Notes under the pieces: generated by a model
Told to the model about the DNA's origin: nothing
Databases searched by the model: none
The model's input: the letters and a program-made list of their open reading frames with translations, nothing else
Assembly: GCF_013408175.1 (NCBI RefSeq)
Contig: NZ_JACBYW010000001.1
Span: 682,001 to 746,000 of the forward strand
Length of the DNA stretch: 64,000 bases
Direction of reading: 5' to 3'
Origin: Actinopolyspora biskrensis
GTDB lineage: Bacteria > Actinomycetota > Actinomycetes > Mycobacteriales > Pseudonocardiaceae
Shown here: piece by piece, positions 7,557-16,334 of the stretch
Position numbering within the stretch: position 1 is the stretch's first letter
How the letters are laid out: each line of letters begins with the position of its first letter
Position numbers and translations under genes: made by a program

Positions 7557-8782
7557 CCGGTGATCTCCTTGCCGAAGATGTTGCGGGCGATGACCCACTT
7601 CTGGATCTCGTTGGTGCCTTCGTAGATCTCGCCGATCTTGCTGTCGCGATAGATCGCCTCGACGGGCCCGGAGGTGCTGTCGGCGCTGAGCTCGCGGGCG
7701 AAGCCGAGCCCGCCGAACGCCTGGACGGCGTCGCGGGCCATGTCGACCGAGAGCCGGGTGGCGTAGTACTTGGCCATCGCTGCCTCCGGCTCGGGGAAGA
7801 TATCGTCGGCGTCGCGGCGCAGTGCGGCCTTGAGGTAGAGGCTGCGGGCGTTCTCGAGCTCCGTGGCGCGGTCGGCGAGGAGGAACTGCCAGTGCTGATT
7901 GGCGGCCAGCTTTCGTCCGAAAGCCTCGCGGGCCGACAAGTGCGCGGCAGCGTGGTCGAACGCGGCCTGCGCCATGCCGACACCGGCGGCGGCGATGCCG
8001 ACGCGGCCCAGGGTGAGGGTCGCCAACGCGTGCCGCAGGCCCTGCCCCGGCTCGCCACCGAGCAGGGAGTCGTTCGTCAGCTCGACGTCCTCGAACCACA
8101 CGTCGGCGGTGAGTTGACCGCGGTTGCCCATCTTCTGGTCGGGTGTGCCGACTCGCACTCCGGGCAGGGAGGTGTCGACGATGAACATCGACAACCTGTC
8201 GCCGGTGCGGGTGAGGGTGACTATGAATCCCGCGACGGGTGAGTTGGAGATCCACCGCTTGCGGCCGTTGAGGATCCAGGTGTCGCCCTGCTGGACGGCG
8301 ACGGTCTGGACCGCTTGCGGGCTCAGGTCCGAGGATGCCTCGGGTTCGGTGGTGGCGAAGGCGCCGACGACGGAGCCGTCGGCAACCCGGCTCAGCCACT
8401 GTCGTCGCTGCGCGGGGGTGCCGTGGGTCAGGGCATTGCCGGCGAGGATGCAGTGCACGTCGAACACCGCCGCGATGCTGCTCGAGAAGTAGGCCAGCTC
8501 CTCGATCGCGACGGCGGTCGCCGTGACCGGGTGGACCAGGCCGTCGCCGCCGACCTCGGACCCGAAGGGCACACCGAAGAGTCCGGCGTCGGCGAGGGAG
8601 TCGAACACGTCCCGGGGGAAGCCGTCGGCCTTCTCATCGCCGTTGGCGATCCGGCGCGCGGCAGGCGCGACGCTGTTCTCAGCGATCTCGCGGGTCCGTG
8701 ACCGGACCTCGCGCACCTCGTCGGGCGACAGGAGGTCGTGGCAGAGGCGGTCGGCCTGGCGAACGGGGCTGGTGGTGGGCAT
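7553..8782 (-). CDS. Acyl-CoA dehydrogenase
   Basis: 409 aa from the ATG at 8782. It has the complete acyl-CoA dehydrogenase fold, including FATTEPEASSDL in the FAD/substrate region, LNGRKRWISNSPVA and the C-terminal IYEGTNEIQKWVIARNI. The glutamate in IYEGT is the usual catalytic base and is present. FAD-dependent alpha,beta-desaturation of an acyl-CoA is expected. It follows the aldehyde dehydrogenase by 38 nt and overlaps the SDR start, so it should act on the acyl-CoA made from the acid product of the pathway. Confidence 0.9.
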   Translation of the reverse strand: MPTTSPVRQADRLCHDLLSPDEVREVRSRTREIAENSVAPAARRIANGDEKADGFPRDVFDSLADAGLFGVPFGSEVGGDGLVHPVTATAVAIEELAYFSSSIAAVFDVHCILAGNALTHGTPAQRRQWLSRVADGSVVGAFATTEPEASSDLSPQAVQTVAVQQGDTWILNGRKRWISNSPVAGFIVTLTRTGDRLSMFIVDTSLPGVRVGTPDQKMGNRGQLTADVWFEDVELTNDSLLGGEPGQGLRHALATLTLGRVGIAAAGVGMAQAAFDHAAAHLSAREAFGRKLAANQHWQFLLADRATELENARSLYLKAALRRDADDIFPEPEAAMAKYYATRLSVDMARDAVQAFGGLGFARELSADSTSGPVEAIYRDSKIGEIYEGTNEIQKWVIARNIFGKEITG

Positions 8783-8820
8783 GAGGGCCTTTCGGTCGGT
8801 TGTGTAGTCGGGGGGCGGTC

Positions 8821-10545
8821 CTAGCCGCGGATGGCTGCGGCGAAGATCGCCGGGAGCGATCTCCAGCGTGGACGGGCCGAGAAGGCTGTGAGTCGTCGTC
8901 CGGTGATGTGCGCGGTGCGGTTGTCGACGAACCACGGCGGGGTCGGGCTGATCGAGGGCTCGCCGTGCAGGAGCGAGCGGCGCAGCGGCCGGAACGGACC
9001 GGTGACCACGGTGCGTTCGGGGCGTGCGAGCAGCAGTGCGTTGTGGACGACGCCGATCCCGCTCCGGATGTCGTCGAGGGTGTGCCCGGGGAAGGCGCCC
9101 CAGGTGGCGCGCGGGGTGAGGTAGCCGACACCGGTCCAGGCGTTGATGCCGATCGTGCCGTAGCGGAGGTTCGCGACGGCCTCGTCGAGCCGCGCTCCCA
9201 GCTCCTTGCGAGTGCGCGGGTGGATGACGATGTTGGCGCCCAGCGTTCCGCGCAGGGTCGTGTTGGCCGCGGTGACGGCCGCCGAGAGGAACCCCGCACC
9301 CTCACCGGGCAGCTCGGCGACACCGAGTACGGGGGCGAAGTACTCGGTGCGGAACGCTGGTTCCCGCGGGTCGTCCAGGTCCAGACCGCGGAGCAGGGCG
9401 CGCTCCCGGTCGGCAGCGGCCTCCGCCGTCCGCTCGTGGCGGGCCCGCGCCTCGTTGATGCGCTCCGCTGACCCCGGGTACCAGGCCGTTCTCGGGTGGG
9501 CTGCCGCGAGGGCGGCGCGCAGCTCGTCGAGGAAGGCGTCCTTTTGCTCCCAGTCGCTGCTGACGAGCACGACCTGCGTGGCGATGCAGTTGGAGCCGGA
9601 GTTGTGCAGGCGCTGGGTCGCGACGTGCCGGGCCTGGTACCGCAGGTCGGCCTTCGACCACCGCCCGGGGACGATGATGACGGGGGCGACGCCACCGAGC
9701 TCGCTGGTCACCGGCTTGGCGAGCTGCGGCTCTCCGGCTTCGCGGGCAGCCCGTCCGGCCTCGCCGGTGCCCCACACGATCGCGTCGTGGGTGGCCTCGC
9801 TTCCGGTCATGTGCACGGCGGTGACCACCGGGTGGTCGACCAGCGCCGCTCCCGTGCCGGCCCCGCCGGTCATGATCTCCATGACGCCGAGCTCGAGGAA
9901 GGGGGCGAACACGGCCTCGAACACCGGTTTGAGCGGGTCGGTGACCGGGTTCAGTTTCAGGACGACCACGCGGTTCTCGGCGTAGAGCTGGTACAGCACG
10001 TCCAGCGGGGCGATCGAGAAGATGTTGCCCGCGCCGAGGACCGCGCAAACGCCGCCTGTCTGCTCCGGTCGGAGCAGACCGAGCCCTGCCGTCGCCCTCG
10101 CCTCCTCGACGGTGACCCCCGGCTGCAGCCACACCTCGGCGCGGAACCCGCTCAGCAGGAGCCGGTCGAAGACGTGATGCGGCAGGACGTCGATCGCGAC
10201 GCGGTCCCCGGGCGCCCGGTGGGAGGAGAATCCCGTGAGCGGGCTGGCTCCGCCCGCGAGGTGGTCCAGGGACTCTCCCAGGGCGGTGAGATAGCCGGAC
10301 AGGGCCCACGGTCCGCTGATCCACTCCTCGCCGAGCAGGGGCGAGGTGGCGGACAGTTGCTTGATCGAGGCCGCGACCTCGACCCAGCGCTGGGCGTGCT
10401 CGGCCACCAGCTGCTGCATCCGGGTCAGCAGGGCGCGCCGCTCGGCCAGGCTGGTGGCGGCCCAGGTCTGCTCACCCTCACGCACGTGCCGGACCGCCGC
10501 GTCGACGGCGGCCTCGCCCGTCCCGGTCCCGCGGCGCCCGGTCAA
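8821..10545 (-). CDS. Aldehyde dehydrogenase family protein
   Basis: 574 aa. The frame opens at a TTG (10545) overlapping the stop of the GMC gene; no closer ATG fits, and the first in-frame GTG is about 20 codons in. The nucleotide region (CAVLGAGNIFSIAPLDV), the SELGGVAPVIIVPG motif (general-base glutamate) and the catalytic cysteine in NSGSNCIATQ are visible. It is longer than typical 480-500 aa aldehyde dehydrogenases and belongs to a divergent branch. Placed after a GMC alcohol oxidase, it probably oxidises an omega-oxo acid or aldehyde to the acid. Confidence 0.85.
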   Translation of the reverse strand: MTGRRGTGTGEAAVDAAVRHVREGEQTWAATSLAERRALLTRMQQLVAEHAQRWVEVAASIKQLSATSPLLGEEWISGPWALSGYLTALGESLDHLAGGASPLTGFSSHRAPGDRVAIDVLPHHVFDRLLLSGFRAEVWLQPGVTVEEARATAGLGLLRPEQTGGVCAVLGAGNIFSIAPLDVLYQLYAENRVVVLKLNPVTDPLKPVFEAVFAPFLELGVMEIMTGGAGTGAALVDHPVVTAVHMTGSEATHDAIVWGTGEAGRAAREAGEPQLAKPVTSELGGVAPVIIVPGRWSKADLRYQARHVATQRLHNSGSNCIATQVVLVSSDWEQKDAFLDELRAALAAAHPRTAWYPGSAERINEARARHERTAEAAADRERALLRGLDLDDPREPAFRTEYFAPVLGVAELPGEGAGFLSAAVTAANTTLRGTLGANIVIHPRTRKELGARLDEAVANLRYGTIGINAWTGVGYLTPRATWGAFPGHTLDDIRSGIGVVHNALLLARPERTVVTGPFRPLRRSLLHGEPSISPTPPWFVDNRTAHITGRRLTAFSARPRWRSLPAIFAAAIRG

Positions 10546-12116
10546 CGGTCGGCCTTGATCAGGTCGCAGGCCTTCTCGCCGACCATCATCGTCGGGGCGT
10601 GCGTGTTGCCGTGCGGGATGTTCGGGAAGACCGAGGCGTCGGCGACGCGCAGGCCGGCGATGCCGTGCACGCGCAGGGACGCGTCGACCACGCCTTCGGT
10701 CTCCGAGCCGATCCGCGCCGTGCAGCTGGGGTGGTAGGTGTGGTCGACGCCGGCACGGATCTCCTGCTCCAGTTCCCGGCGGGTCCGCTTCGCGGGGCCG
10801 GGGTGGATCTCCTCGCCGACGAGGCCGCCCATCGCCCTGCTCGCCGCGACCTCGCGGGCCCGTTCGATGCCGGTGACCATCGCCTCCATGTCGCCGGGGT
10901 CGCTGAAGTAGTCGAAACGGACCGACGGTTTGCTCAGGGGGTCGCCGGAGGCCAGCCGGACGGCTCCGGTGCTGCGGGAGCCCACCAGCGAACACCCGAG
11001 TGCGAGCGCCGCGCCGTCGTGGGTGGCGAAACCGTGGTCACGGAAGTAGGCGGGCCCCCCGATCAACTGCATGTCGGGCGCGTCGAGCCCGTCCCTGGTG
11101 TGGAAGAACGCGCCTGCCTCGCCGATGTTCGACGTCAGCAGGCCGCGCCGGGCCGTGAGGTACTTGACCAGCTGGACGGGCGACTCGGCGTTCGCCAGCG
11201 TGCCCTTCGCCGAGGTCTCGTAGTTGAGCATGTACATCGGGTGGTCCATCAGGTGCGCACCGACGTGCGGGTTGTCGACCACGCACTCGATGCCGTGGCC
11301 GGTGAGGTGGTCGGCCGGGCCGACGCCCGAGAGCATCAGCAGGTGTGGTGTCCCGAAGGCGCCCGCGCTGAGCACGACCTCGCGGGTGGCGTGACTCGTC
11401 CGGCGCAGGCCTGCCACGGCGACCTCGATGCCGTACGCCCGTCCGCGCTCGATGAGGACGCGGGTGACCTGGGCCTCGGTCATGACGGTCAGGTTCGGGC
11501 GCTTCCGTGCGGGGCGGAGGTAGCCGTCGTTCGTGGTCCAGCGGCTCCCGCGCTGCTGGGTCACCTGGTACAGGCCCGCGCCCTCCTGGGCGGCGCCGTT
11601 GAAGTCGGTGTTGGCGGCGATGCCGCTGGAGACCATGGCATCGACGAGGCGCCGGCTCAGCGGGTTGGGTGATCGGGGGTCCTCGATGTGCTGCGGTCCG
11701 GAGGCGCCGTGGAACGTGCCGGCTCCGCGGCTGTTGCGCTCCGAGCGGATGAACAGCGGCAGCACCTCGTCGTAGGACCAGCCGGTTGCCCCGTCCTCGG
11801 CCCAGCCGTCGTAGTCCGACCGGTTCCCGCGGATGTAGATCATGGCGTTCTGGCCGCTCGAACCGCCGAGCATCTTTCCGCGCGGGTGGTAGACTCGCCG
11901 CTCCTCGAGGTGGGGCTCGGGTTCGGTGTAGTACTCCCAGTCCAGCGGTGTCTTGAACTGCTTGGCGAAGGCGGCCGGGATCTTGACGTTCGTGTCCGCG
12001 CCCTTGCCGCCCGCCTCGACCAGCAGCACTTGCGCGGCCGGGTCGGAGCTGAGGCGGTTGGCCACGACGGCGCCGGCCGAACCCGCACCGACCACGATGT
12101 AGTCGAAGGTGCTCAT
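10542..12116 (-). CDS. GMC-family FAD alcohol oxidase/dehydrogenase
   Basis: 524 aa, ATG at 12116 with an AGGAG just upstream. The Rossmann FAD motif is VVGAGSAGAVVANRL near the N-terminus. The GMC signature follows in YHPRGKMLGGSSGQNAMI, and the active-site His region is DHTYHPSCTARIG with a final PHGNTHAPTMMVGEKA. Enzymes of this family oxidise alcohols to aldehydes, choline being the best known substrate. Its gene overlaps that of the aldehyde dehydrogenase by 4 bp, so the two likely act in sequence on a hydroxy acid made by lactone hydrolysis. Confidence 0.92.
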   Translation of the reverse strand: MSTFDYIVVGAGSAGAVVANRLSSDPAAQVLLVEAGGKGADTNVKIPAAFAKQFKTPLDWEYYTEPEPHLEERRVYHPRGKMLGGSSGQNAMIYIRGNRSDYDGWAEDGATGWSYDEVLPLFIRSERNSRGAGTFHGASGPQHIEDPRSPNPLSRRLVDAMVSSGIAANTDFNGAAQEGAGLYQVTQQRGSRWTTNDGYLRPARKRPNLTVMTEAQVTRVLIERGRAYGIEVAVAGLRRTSHATREVVLSAGAFGTPHLLMLSGVGPADHLTGHGIECVVDNPHVGAHLMDHPMYMLNYETSAKGTLANAESPVQLVKYLTARRGLLTSNIGEAGAFFHTRDGLDAPDMQLIGGPAYFRDHGFATHDGAALALGCSLVGSRSTGAVRLASGDPLSKPSVRFDYFSDPGDMEAMVTGIERAREVAASRAMGGLVGEEIHPGPAKRTRRELEQEIRAGVDHTYHPSCTARIGSETEGVVDASLRVHGIAGLRVADASVFPNIPHGNTHAPTMMVGEKACDLIKADR

Positions 12117-12137
12117 GTCACTCCTGTTCTGCGAGGT

Positions 12138-12322
12138 TCACGCGAGCTCGCACTTGAGGATCTCGCTCGTGGCGGTCATGGGGAAGCTGTCGACGATCTC
12201 GACGACGCGGGAGTGCTCGTCCTCGCGCAGGAATCCCCGATCGCTCGCGAGACCGTGGGCGTGCCTCACCGTGGTCTCGTCGAACGTGCGCCCCAGATCG
12301 CCCTGGCCGGGAGCGCGTTGAG
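12138..12322 (-). pseudogene. Remnant of an acyl-CoA synthetase (AMP-dependent ligase) C-terminus
   Basis: The antisense frame ending at 12138 gives GDLGRTFDETTV, then VVEIVDSFPMTATSEILK and a stop. This matches the end of AMP-forming acyl-CoA ligases, whose last motif is normally PMTATxKILK or TGKI. Only about 55 residues remain. The invariant A10 lysine position carries glutamate (TSE in place of TSK). The gene order, between a hydrolase and an alcohol oxidase, suggests the operon once carried its own ligase, now lost by deletion. The assignment rests on the short C-terminal motif. Confidence 0.55.
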
Positions 12323-12365
12323 CGAATCGGAGCTCGCCGCGGTCGGGTGGGCTTCGTGGCGCGCA

Positions 12366-13286
12366 TCAGCGGAGCACCCGGCTCAGGAACTCGAGCTGGT
12401 CGGCCAGTGCGCGCCGCTGCCACACGCCGTCGTAGACGTCGAAGTGGTCGACCGGGTACTCCTTGACGACGCCGTTGTCGAGCTTGCTCGCCATCGTGCG
12501 CGCGGCCTTGACCGGCACGACGCGGTCGGCCTTGCCGACCTGCACGAGCACGGGGCAGGTCACCTTGCGGGCGTGGATCGTCGGCCTGTTGCGGCCGACC
12601 TCGAGCGCGTGACGCGCCGCGGTCTCGTTGCGCCAGGTCGGGCCCGCCATCGAGGTGTAGGCCTCTTCGCCGCCGGGCGCGGTGATCATCGAGTCGCTTC
12701 CGGGCCGGCCGACGATCGGGACCATGCGCGGCCCCTTGGCGCGGATGCCGCCGACGAGGTCGGCGATACCGAGGACCGCCAACCGGGCCAGGTGGCCGAC
12801 GCCCTCGGCGGAGGCGATCAGTCCGAGGCCGGCCAGCCCGTCGGAAGCGGGCGTCATCGAGACCACCGCACTCACCCACGGGGAGTGCGCCGCGACGACG
12901 ATCGCGTGGCCCGCCGAGTACGAGGTGCCCCACAGGCCGATCCGGTCGGGGTCCACGCCGGGAAGTCGGCGTACGGCGTCCACCGCGGCGTGGTAGTCCC
13001 GCCGCTGGTCCCGGTAGGAGATCACCTGCCGTGGTCTGCCTTCGGAGGCGCCGAACCCGCGGTAGTCGAAGACGAAGGCGTCGATGCCCGCGGTGGCGAA
13101 CGCCTCGGCGTAGGGCAGCAGGCCGGTGTCGCGCGTACCTCCGAACCCGTGGGCCATGACCACGCAGGGACGGCCGGCCTCGGAGGCGAGGGCGTCGCCG
13201 GTGGCGGGGATGTGCCAGGCGGCGCAGGCGACGCCGCCGCTGGTGAACGTCAGCTCGTGGCGCGATGCCGTGGCCATGCCGTTCAC
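12366..13286 (-). CDS. Alpha/beta hydrolase (esterase/lactonase-like)
   Basis: 306 aa using the GTG at 13286, which overlaps the BVMO stop; the ATG at 13277 is an alternative giving 303 aa. The fold shows MAHGFGGTRDTGLLPYAE (oxyanion region), the nucleophile elbow GLWGTSYSAGHA (Ser), VGKADRVVP near the catalytic Asp and a final DHFDVYDG His. It resembles dienelactone-hydrolase/acylaminoacyl-peptidase-like bacterial hydrolases. Directly after a Baeyer-Villiger-type monooxygenase, opening of the resulting ester or lactone to a hydroxy acid is the natural role. That role is inferred from context. Confidence 0.85.
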   Translation of the reverse strand: MNGMATASRHELTFTSGGVACAAWHIPATGDALASEAGRPCVVMAHGFGGTRDTGLLPYAEAFATAGIDAFVFDYRGFGASEGRPRQVISYRDQRRDYHAAVDAVRRLPGVDPDRIGLWGTSYSAGHAIVVAAHSPWVSAVVSMTPASDGLAGLGLIASAEGVGHLARLAVLGIADLVGGIRAKGPRMVPIVGRPGSDSMITAPGGEEAYTSMAGPTWRNETAARHALEVGRNRPTIHARKVTCPVLVQVGKADRVVPVKAARTMASKLDNGVVKEYPVDHFDVYDGVWQRRALADQLEFLSRVLR

Positions 13287-14863
13287 CGTCCCCGCACGGA
13301 GGTGGCCGTGGCCCGGTGTTCGTCCTCGGGATCGGCCGCTCGGGGGCGGTCCCGGTCTCGGACGCTGCTGAAGTGCAGCTGGGGGTCGTCGACCCGCCCG
13401 TGTCGCAGGCGCTCGACGTCCTTCTCGTAGGCCTGCTCGACGGTCCACGGGCCCTCGTCCCCGGCGTGCGGGAAGGCGGCGATGCCCCGCTGGACGTAGC
13501 CGGCCTGCAGCTCGAGGATCGGGCTGCGGCGCATCCCGGGGTTGTCCGGGACGGGCACGAACGTGTCATGGCCGTAGGCGTCCATGAAGTCGAGCAGGCG
13601 GCAGAGGTGCTCGGCGACCAGGTCGAACTTGAGCGTAGCGGAGATGTTGCTGTAACCGATGGCGTAGGCGAGGTTCGGCAGCCCCGACACCATCATCGAC
13701 CTGAACGCGAACCGCTCGGACAGCTCGGCGGGTTCCCCGTCGACGCTCAGCGAGATCCCGCCGAAGGGCAGCAGGTTGAGACCGGTCGCGGTGACGACGA
13801 TGTCGGCGGAGAGGTGCTGGCCGGACTCCAGCTGGATTCCCGTCGGCGTGAACCTCGCGATGCGATCGGTCACGATCGAGGCATCACCGCTGGAGACGGC
13901 CTTGAACAGGTCGCCGTCCGGCACGATGCACAGGCGCTGCTCCCACGGGTTGTACCGGGGTGCGAAGTGCGTGTCGACGTCGACGTGCTCGGGGAGCTGG
14001 GCCCGCACCTGCGCGATGAGGAGCCTGCGCATCAGCTTCGGGAACCGTTTGCTCCACCTGTAGAGGGTCCTCGTGACGGCGATGTTCTTGCGCCGGACGT
14101 AGCGCTGTGCTCGCCGCTGACCGAGCACCTTGTTGAGAGCGTGGGCGAGGTGGTCGGTCGCGGGGAGCGTGAGGACGTAGCTCGGGGACCGCTGCAGCAT
14201 CGTGGTGTGCCTGGACAGCGGTGCCATCGACGGGATCAGCGTGACCGCGGTGGCCCCGCTGCCGACCACGACTACGTTCTTGTCGGTGTAGACGAGGTCC
14301 TGGGGCCAGAACTGCGGATGCACGACGGTCCCCCGGAAGTCCTCGACACCCTCGAAGTCCGGCGTGAAGGCCGACTCGTAGTCGTAGTAACCCGCGCTGA
14401 CGAACAGGAACCGTGACGTCAGCGTTGTGGGGCGGGGGTTGCCCTCGCGCCGCACGGTGACCGTCCAGAGTCCGGCCGAGGTGTCGAAGTCCGCCGAGAG
14501 CGCCTTGTGACCGAACCGGATGTGCCGCCGGAGATCGCAGTCGTCGACGGTCTTGTGCAGGTACTCGAGGATGTCGGTACCGGAAGCGATCGACAGGGGG
14601 CTCGTCCACGGCTCGAAGCCGAAGCCGTAGGTCGCCATGTCGGAGTCCGAACGCAGCCCCGGGTAGCGGAAGAAGCTCCAGGTGCCACCGATCTCGTCGC
14701 GTGCCTCGAGAATCGCGATCGAGGTGCCGGGGCGAGAGCTCGTCAGGTGGTGGGCGGCGGAGATCCCGGCGATGCCGGCGCCGATGATCAGGACATCGAC
14801 GTGGTTCGGCCCGTCCTCGCCTGCGGTGGGGGCCTGCCGGCCCGTCGGACCCGTCGTGATCAT
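13283..14863 (-). CDS. Flavin monooxygenase, Baeyer-Villiger type
   Basis: 526 aa; ATG at 14863 with GGAG 7 nt upstream. Two Rossmann motifs are clear: IIGAGIAGISAAHHL for FAD and VVVGSGATAVTLIP for NADPH. Between them is the Baeyer-Villiger fingerprint FxGxxxHxxxWP, here FRGTVVHPQFWP. The enzyme resembles the EthA-like branch of BVMOs. It would convert a ketone to an ester or lactone with NADPH and O2. It is the first gene of the operon running down to the SDR and has an operator-like element 23-39 nt upstream of its start. Confidence 0.9.
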   Translation of the reverse strand: MITTGPTGRQAPTAGEDGPNHVDVLIIGAGIAGISAAHHLTSSRPGTSIAILEARDEIGGTWSFFRYPGLRSDSDMATYGFGFEPWTSPLSIASGTDILEYLHKTVDDCDLRRHIRFGHKALSADFDTSAGLWTVTVRREGNPRPTTLTSRFLFVSAGYYDYESAFTPDFEGVEDFRGTVVHPQFWPQDLVYTDKNVVVVGSGATAVTLIPSMAPLSRHTTMLQRSPSYVLTLPATDHLAHALNKVLGQRRAQRYVRRKNIAVTRTLYRWSKRFPKLMRRLLIAQVRAQLPEHVDVDTHFAPRYNPWEQRLCIVPDGDLFKAVSSGDASIVTDRIARFTPTGIQLESGQHLSADIVVTATGLNLLPFGGISLSVDGEPAELSERFAFRSMMVSGLPNLAYAIGYSNISATLKFDLVAEHLCRLLDFMDAYGHDTFVPVPDNPGMRRSPILELQAGYVQRGIAAFPHAGDEGPWTVEQAYEKDVERLRHGRVDDPQLHFSSVRDRDRPRAADPEDEHRATATSVRGR

Positions 14864-14885
14864 CTGCCAGCTCCTAAAAGTAAAA

Positions 14886-14902
14886 ATCGAATCGAAATCG
14901 AG
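14886..14902 (-). promoter_or_regulatory. Operator-like site 1 (upstream of BVMO operon)
   Basis: Read on the minus strand, the 17-mer is CTCGATTTCGATTCGAT. It matches CTCGAACACGACTTGAG, found upstream of the TetR gene, at 11 of 17 positions. It lies in a 108-nt intergenic region that is strikingly A/T-rich, so a promoter overlap is likely. Confidence 0.5.
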
Positions 14903-14971
14903 TATGTGCGGGGCCGGGTGTCCGCGTCAACGGTTCCCGCGGCGTCATCGACACCGCGCGTGGTCTGCGGG

Positions 14972-16333
14972 TCACCGGCCTCGAGGTCGGTTCACCGGCG
15001 CCGCGCCCCGACGTGCGTTGCGCCGGCTGCCGTTGATCCGGTCGTTGAACCGGTCGACGGCCCAGATGGTGCGCAGTCCGGGCGCCCCCATCATCATGGG
15101 CCGCCCGAACTCGGGTTTCTCCCTCCACAGCGCCTTCAGATCCACGTGTCGCTCGCCGTCGACGATCCGGTCGGCGATGAGCGAGCCGAGGTACGGCGCC
15201 TGGCCGAGTCCGTGGCCGTTGCAGGCGATCGAGTAGTAGATGTTGTCCCGGATCCGCCCGGCGAGCGGCAGCCACGTCGAGGTGATCGCGATCCACCCTC
15301 CCCAGGCGCGAGCGGCCGCCACGTCGGCCAGCGCGGGGAAGCGGGTCGCGAACGCGCGGGCGAGCTCGGCCACGAGCGGCTTCCCGGGCTCCTTCAACGG
15401 GAGGGGGTGGGTTTTCCGTCGCTCCAGCCTGCGGACGCCGAACACGATCGTGTTGCGGTTGGTCAGCCGGTAGCTCTCCATGAAGTTGTGCTGAGTCACC
15501 AGCCCGGAGCGGCTGGTCCAGCCCAGTGTGGCCAGTCGCTCGGGATCGATCGGCTCGGTCTCGACCTCGCCGATCCAGATGGGTACGGACAGTCGTTTCG
15601 GTGTGATCGAGAGCTCGCCGCCGAAGGCGTTCGTCGCGAGCACCACATTCCTCGCTTGAATTCGGCCGCCCGGGGTTGTGATGGCCACCCGGTCACCGGC
15701 CGTCCGGACGTCGGTGACCTTCGTCCGCTCGAACACTCGCGCGCCCGAGGAGAGGACGGCGCCCCGGACGCCCATCGTGAACTTCCCGGGGTTCATCGTC
15801 CCGCCGACGGGCTCGCGGAGCCCACCGAGGAATCCGCGGGGAATGCCGAGTTCGGCGCTCGTGCCGAGCTCGACCTTCGCCCCGCACTTCTCCAGGATCT
15901 TCGCGACGCGGCGTACGCGGCCCAGCTGACCTCGTGACACCGCGGCACCGACGTTGCCGGTCGGCTCGTAGTCGCAGTCGATGGCGAGGCGCTCGATCAG
16001 GTCTTCCACGTGGTGCGCCGCGTTCTCCGCGAACCGGACGATGCCGGGCAACTTCTCGCGGTGCAGCATGTTGAGCAGCTGGATGTCACCGCCCGGCCCG
16101 CCGGCCAGCTGACCGGCGTTGCGCGAGCTGGAGCCGTGCCCGCAGAAGTGGGTCTCCAGCAGCACCACGTCCAGGCCGCGCTCGGCCAGGCGCAGCGCGG
16201 TGGACATGCCGCCGAGGCCGCCGCCGACGACGGCGACGTCGCAGGCGAGATCGCCGGAGAGCGCGGACCCGACGTCGCCGGGCGGGTCGATCCATCCGGT
16301 GAAGGTGGTGCATTCGACGTTGTCGGTCCGCAT
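14972..16333 (-). CDS. FAD-dependent amine/amino-acid oxidase (DadA/PuuB-like), copy 1
   Basis: 453 aa. The DAO fold begins FTGWIDPPGD, then the FAD motif VVGGGLGGMSTALRLAE and SSSRNAGQLAGG, a motif typical of gamma-glutamylputrescine-oxidase-like enzymes. The C-terminal FAD-closing region is YYSIACNGHGLGQAPYLG. Such enzymes oxidise C-N bonds of secondary amines or amino acids to imines and then carbonyls. It starts 1 nt after the imine-reductase-like gene. A clear paralogue lies at 24866-26179. The substrate is unknown; an amine carrying a carboxyalkyl or glutamyl tag is one possibility. Confidence 0.87.
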   Translation of the reverse strand: MRTDNVECTTFTGWIDPPGDVGSALSGDLACDVAVVGGGLGGMSTALRLAERGLDVVLLETHFCGHGSSSRNAGQLAGGPGGDIQLLNMLHREKLPGIVRFAENAAHHVEDLIERLAIDCDYEPTGNVGAAVSRGQLGRVRRVAKILEKCGAKVELGTSAELGIPRGFLGGLREPVGGTMNPGKFTMGVRGAVLSSGARVFERTKVTDVRTAGDRVAITTPGGRIQARNVVLATNAFGGELSITPKRLSVPIWIGEVETEPIDPERLATLGWTSRSGLVTQHNFMESYRLTNRNTIVFGVRRLERRKTHPLPLKEPGKPLVAELARAFATRFPALADVAAARAWGGWIAITSTWLPLAGRIRDNIYYSIACNGHGLGQAPYLGSLIADRIVDGERHVDLKALWREKPEFGRPMMMGAPGLRTIWAVDRFNDRINGSRRNARRGAAPVNRPRGR

Positions 16334-16334
16334 G

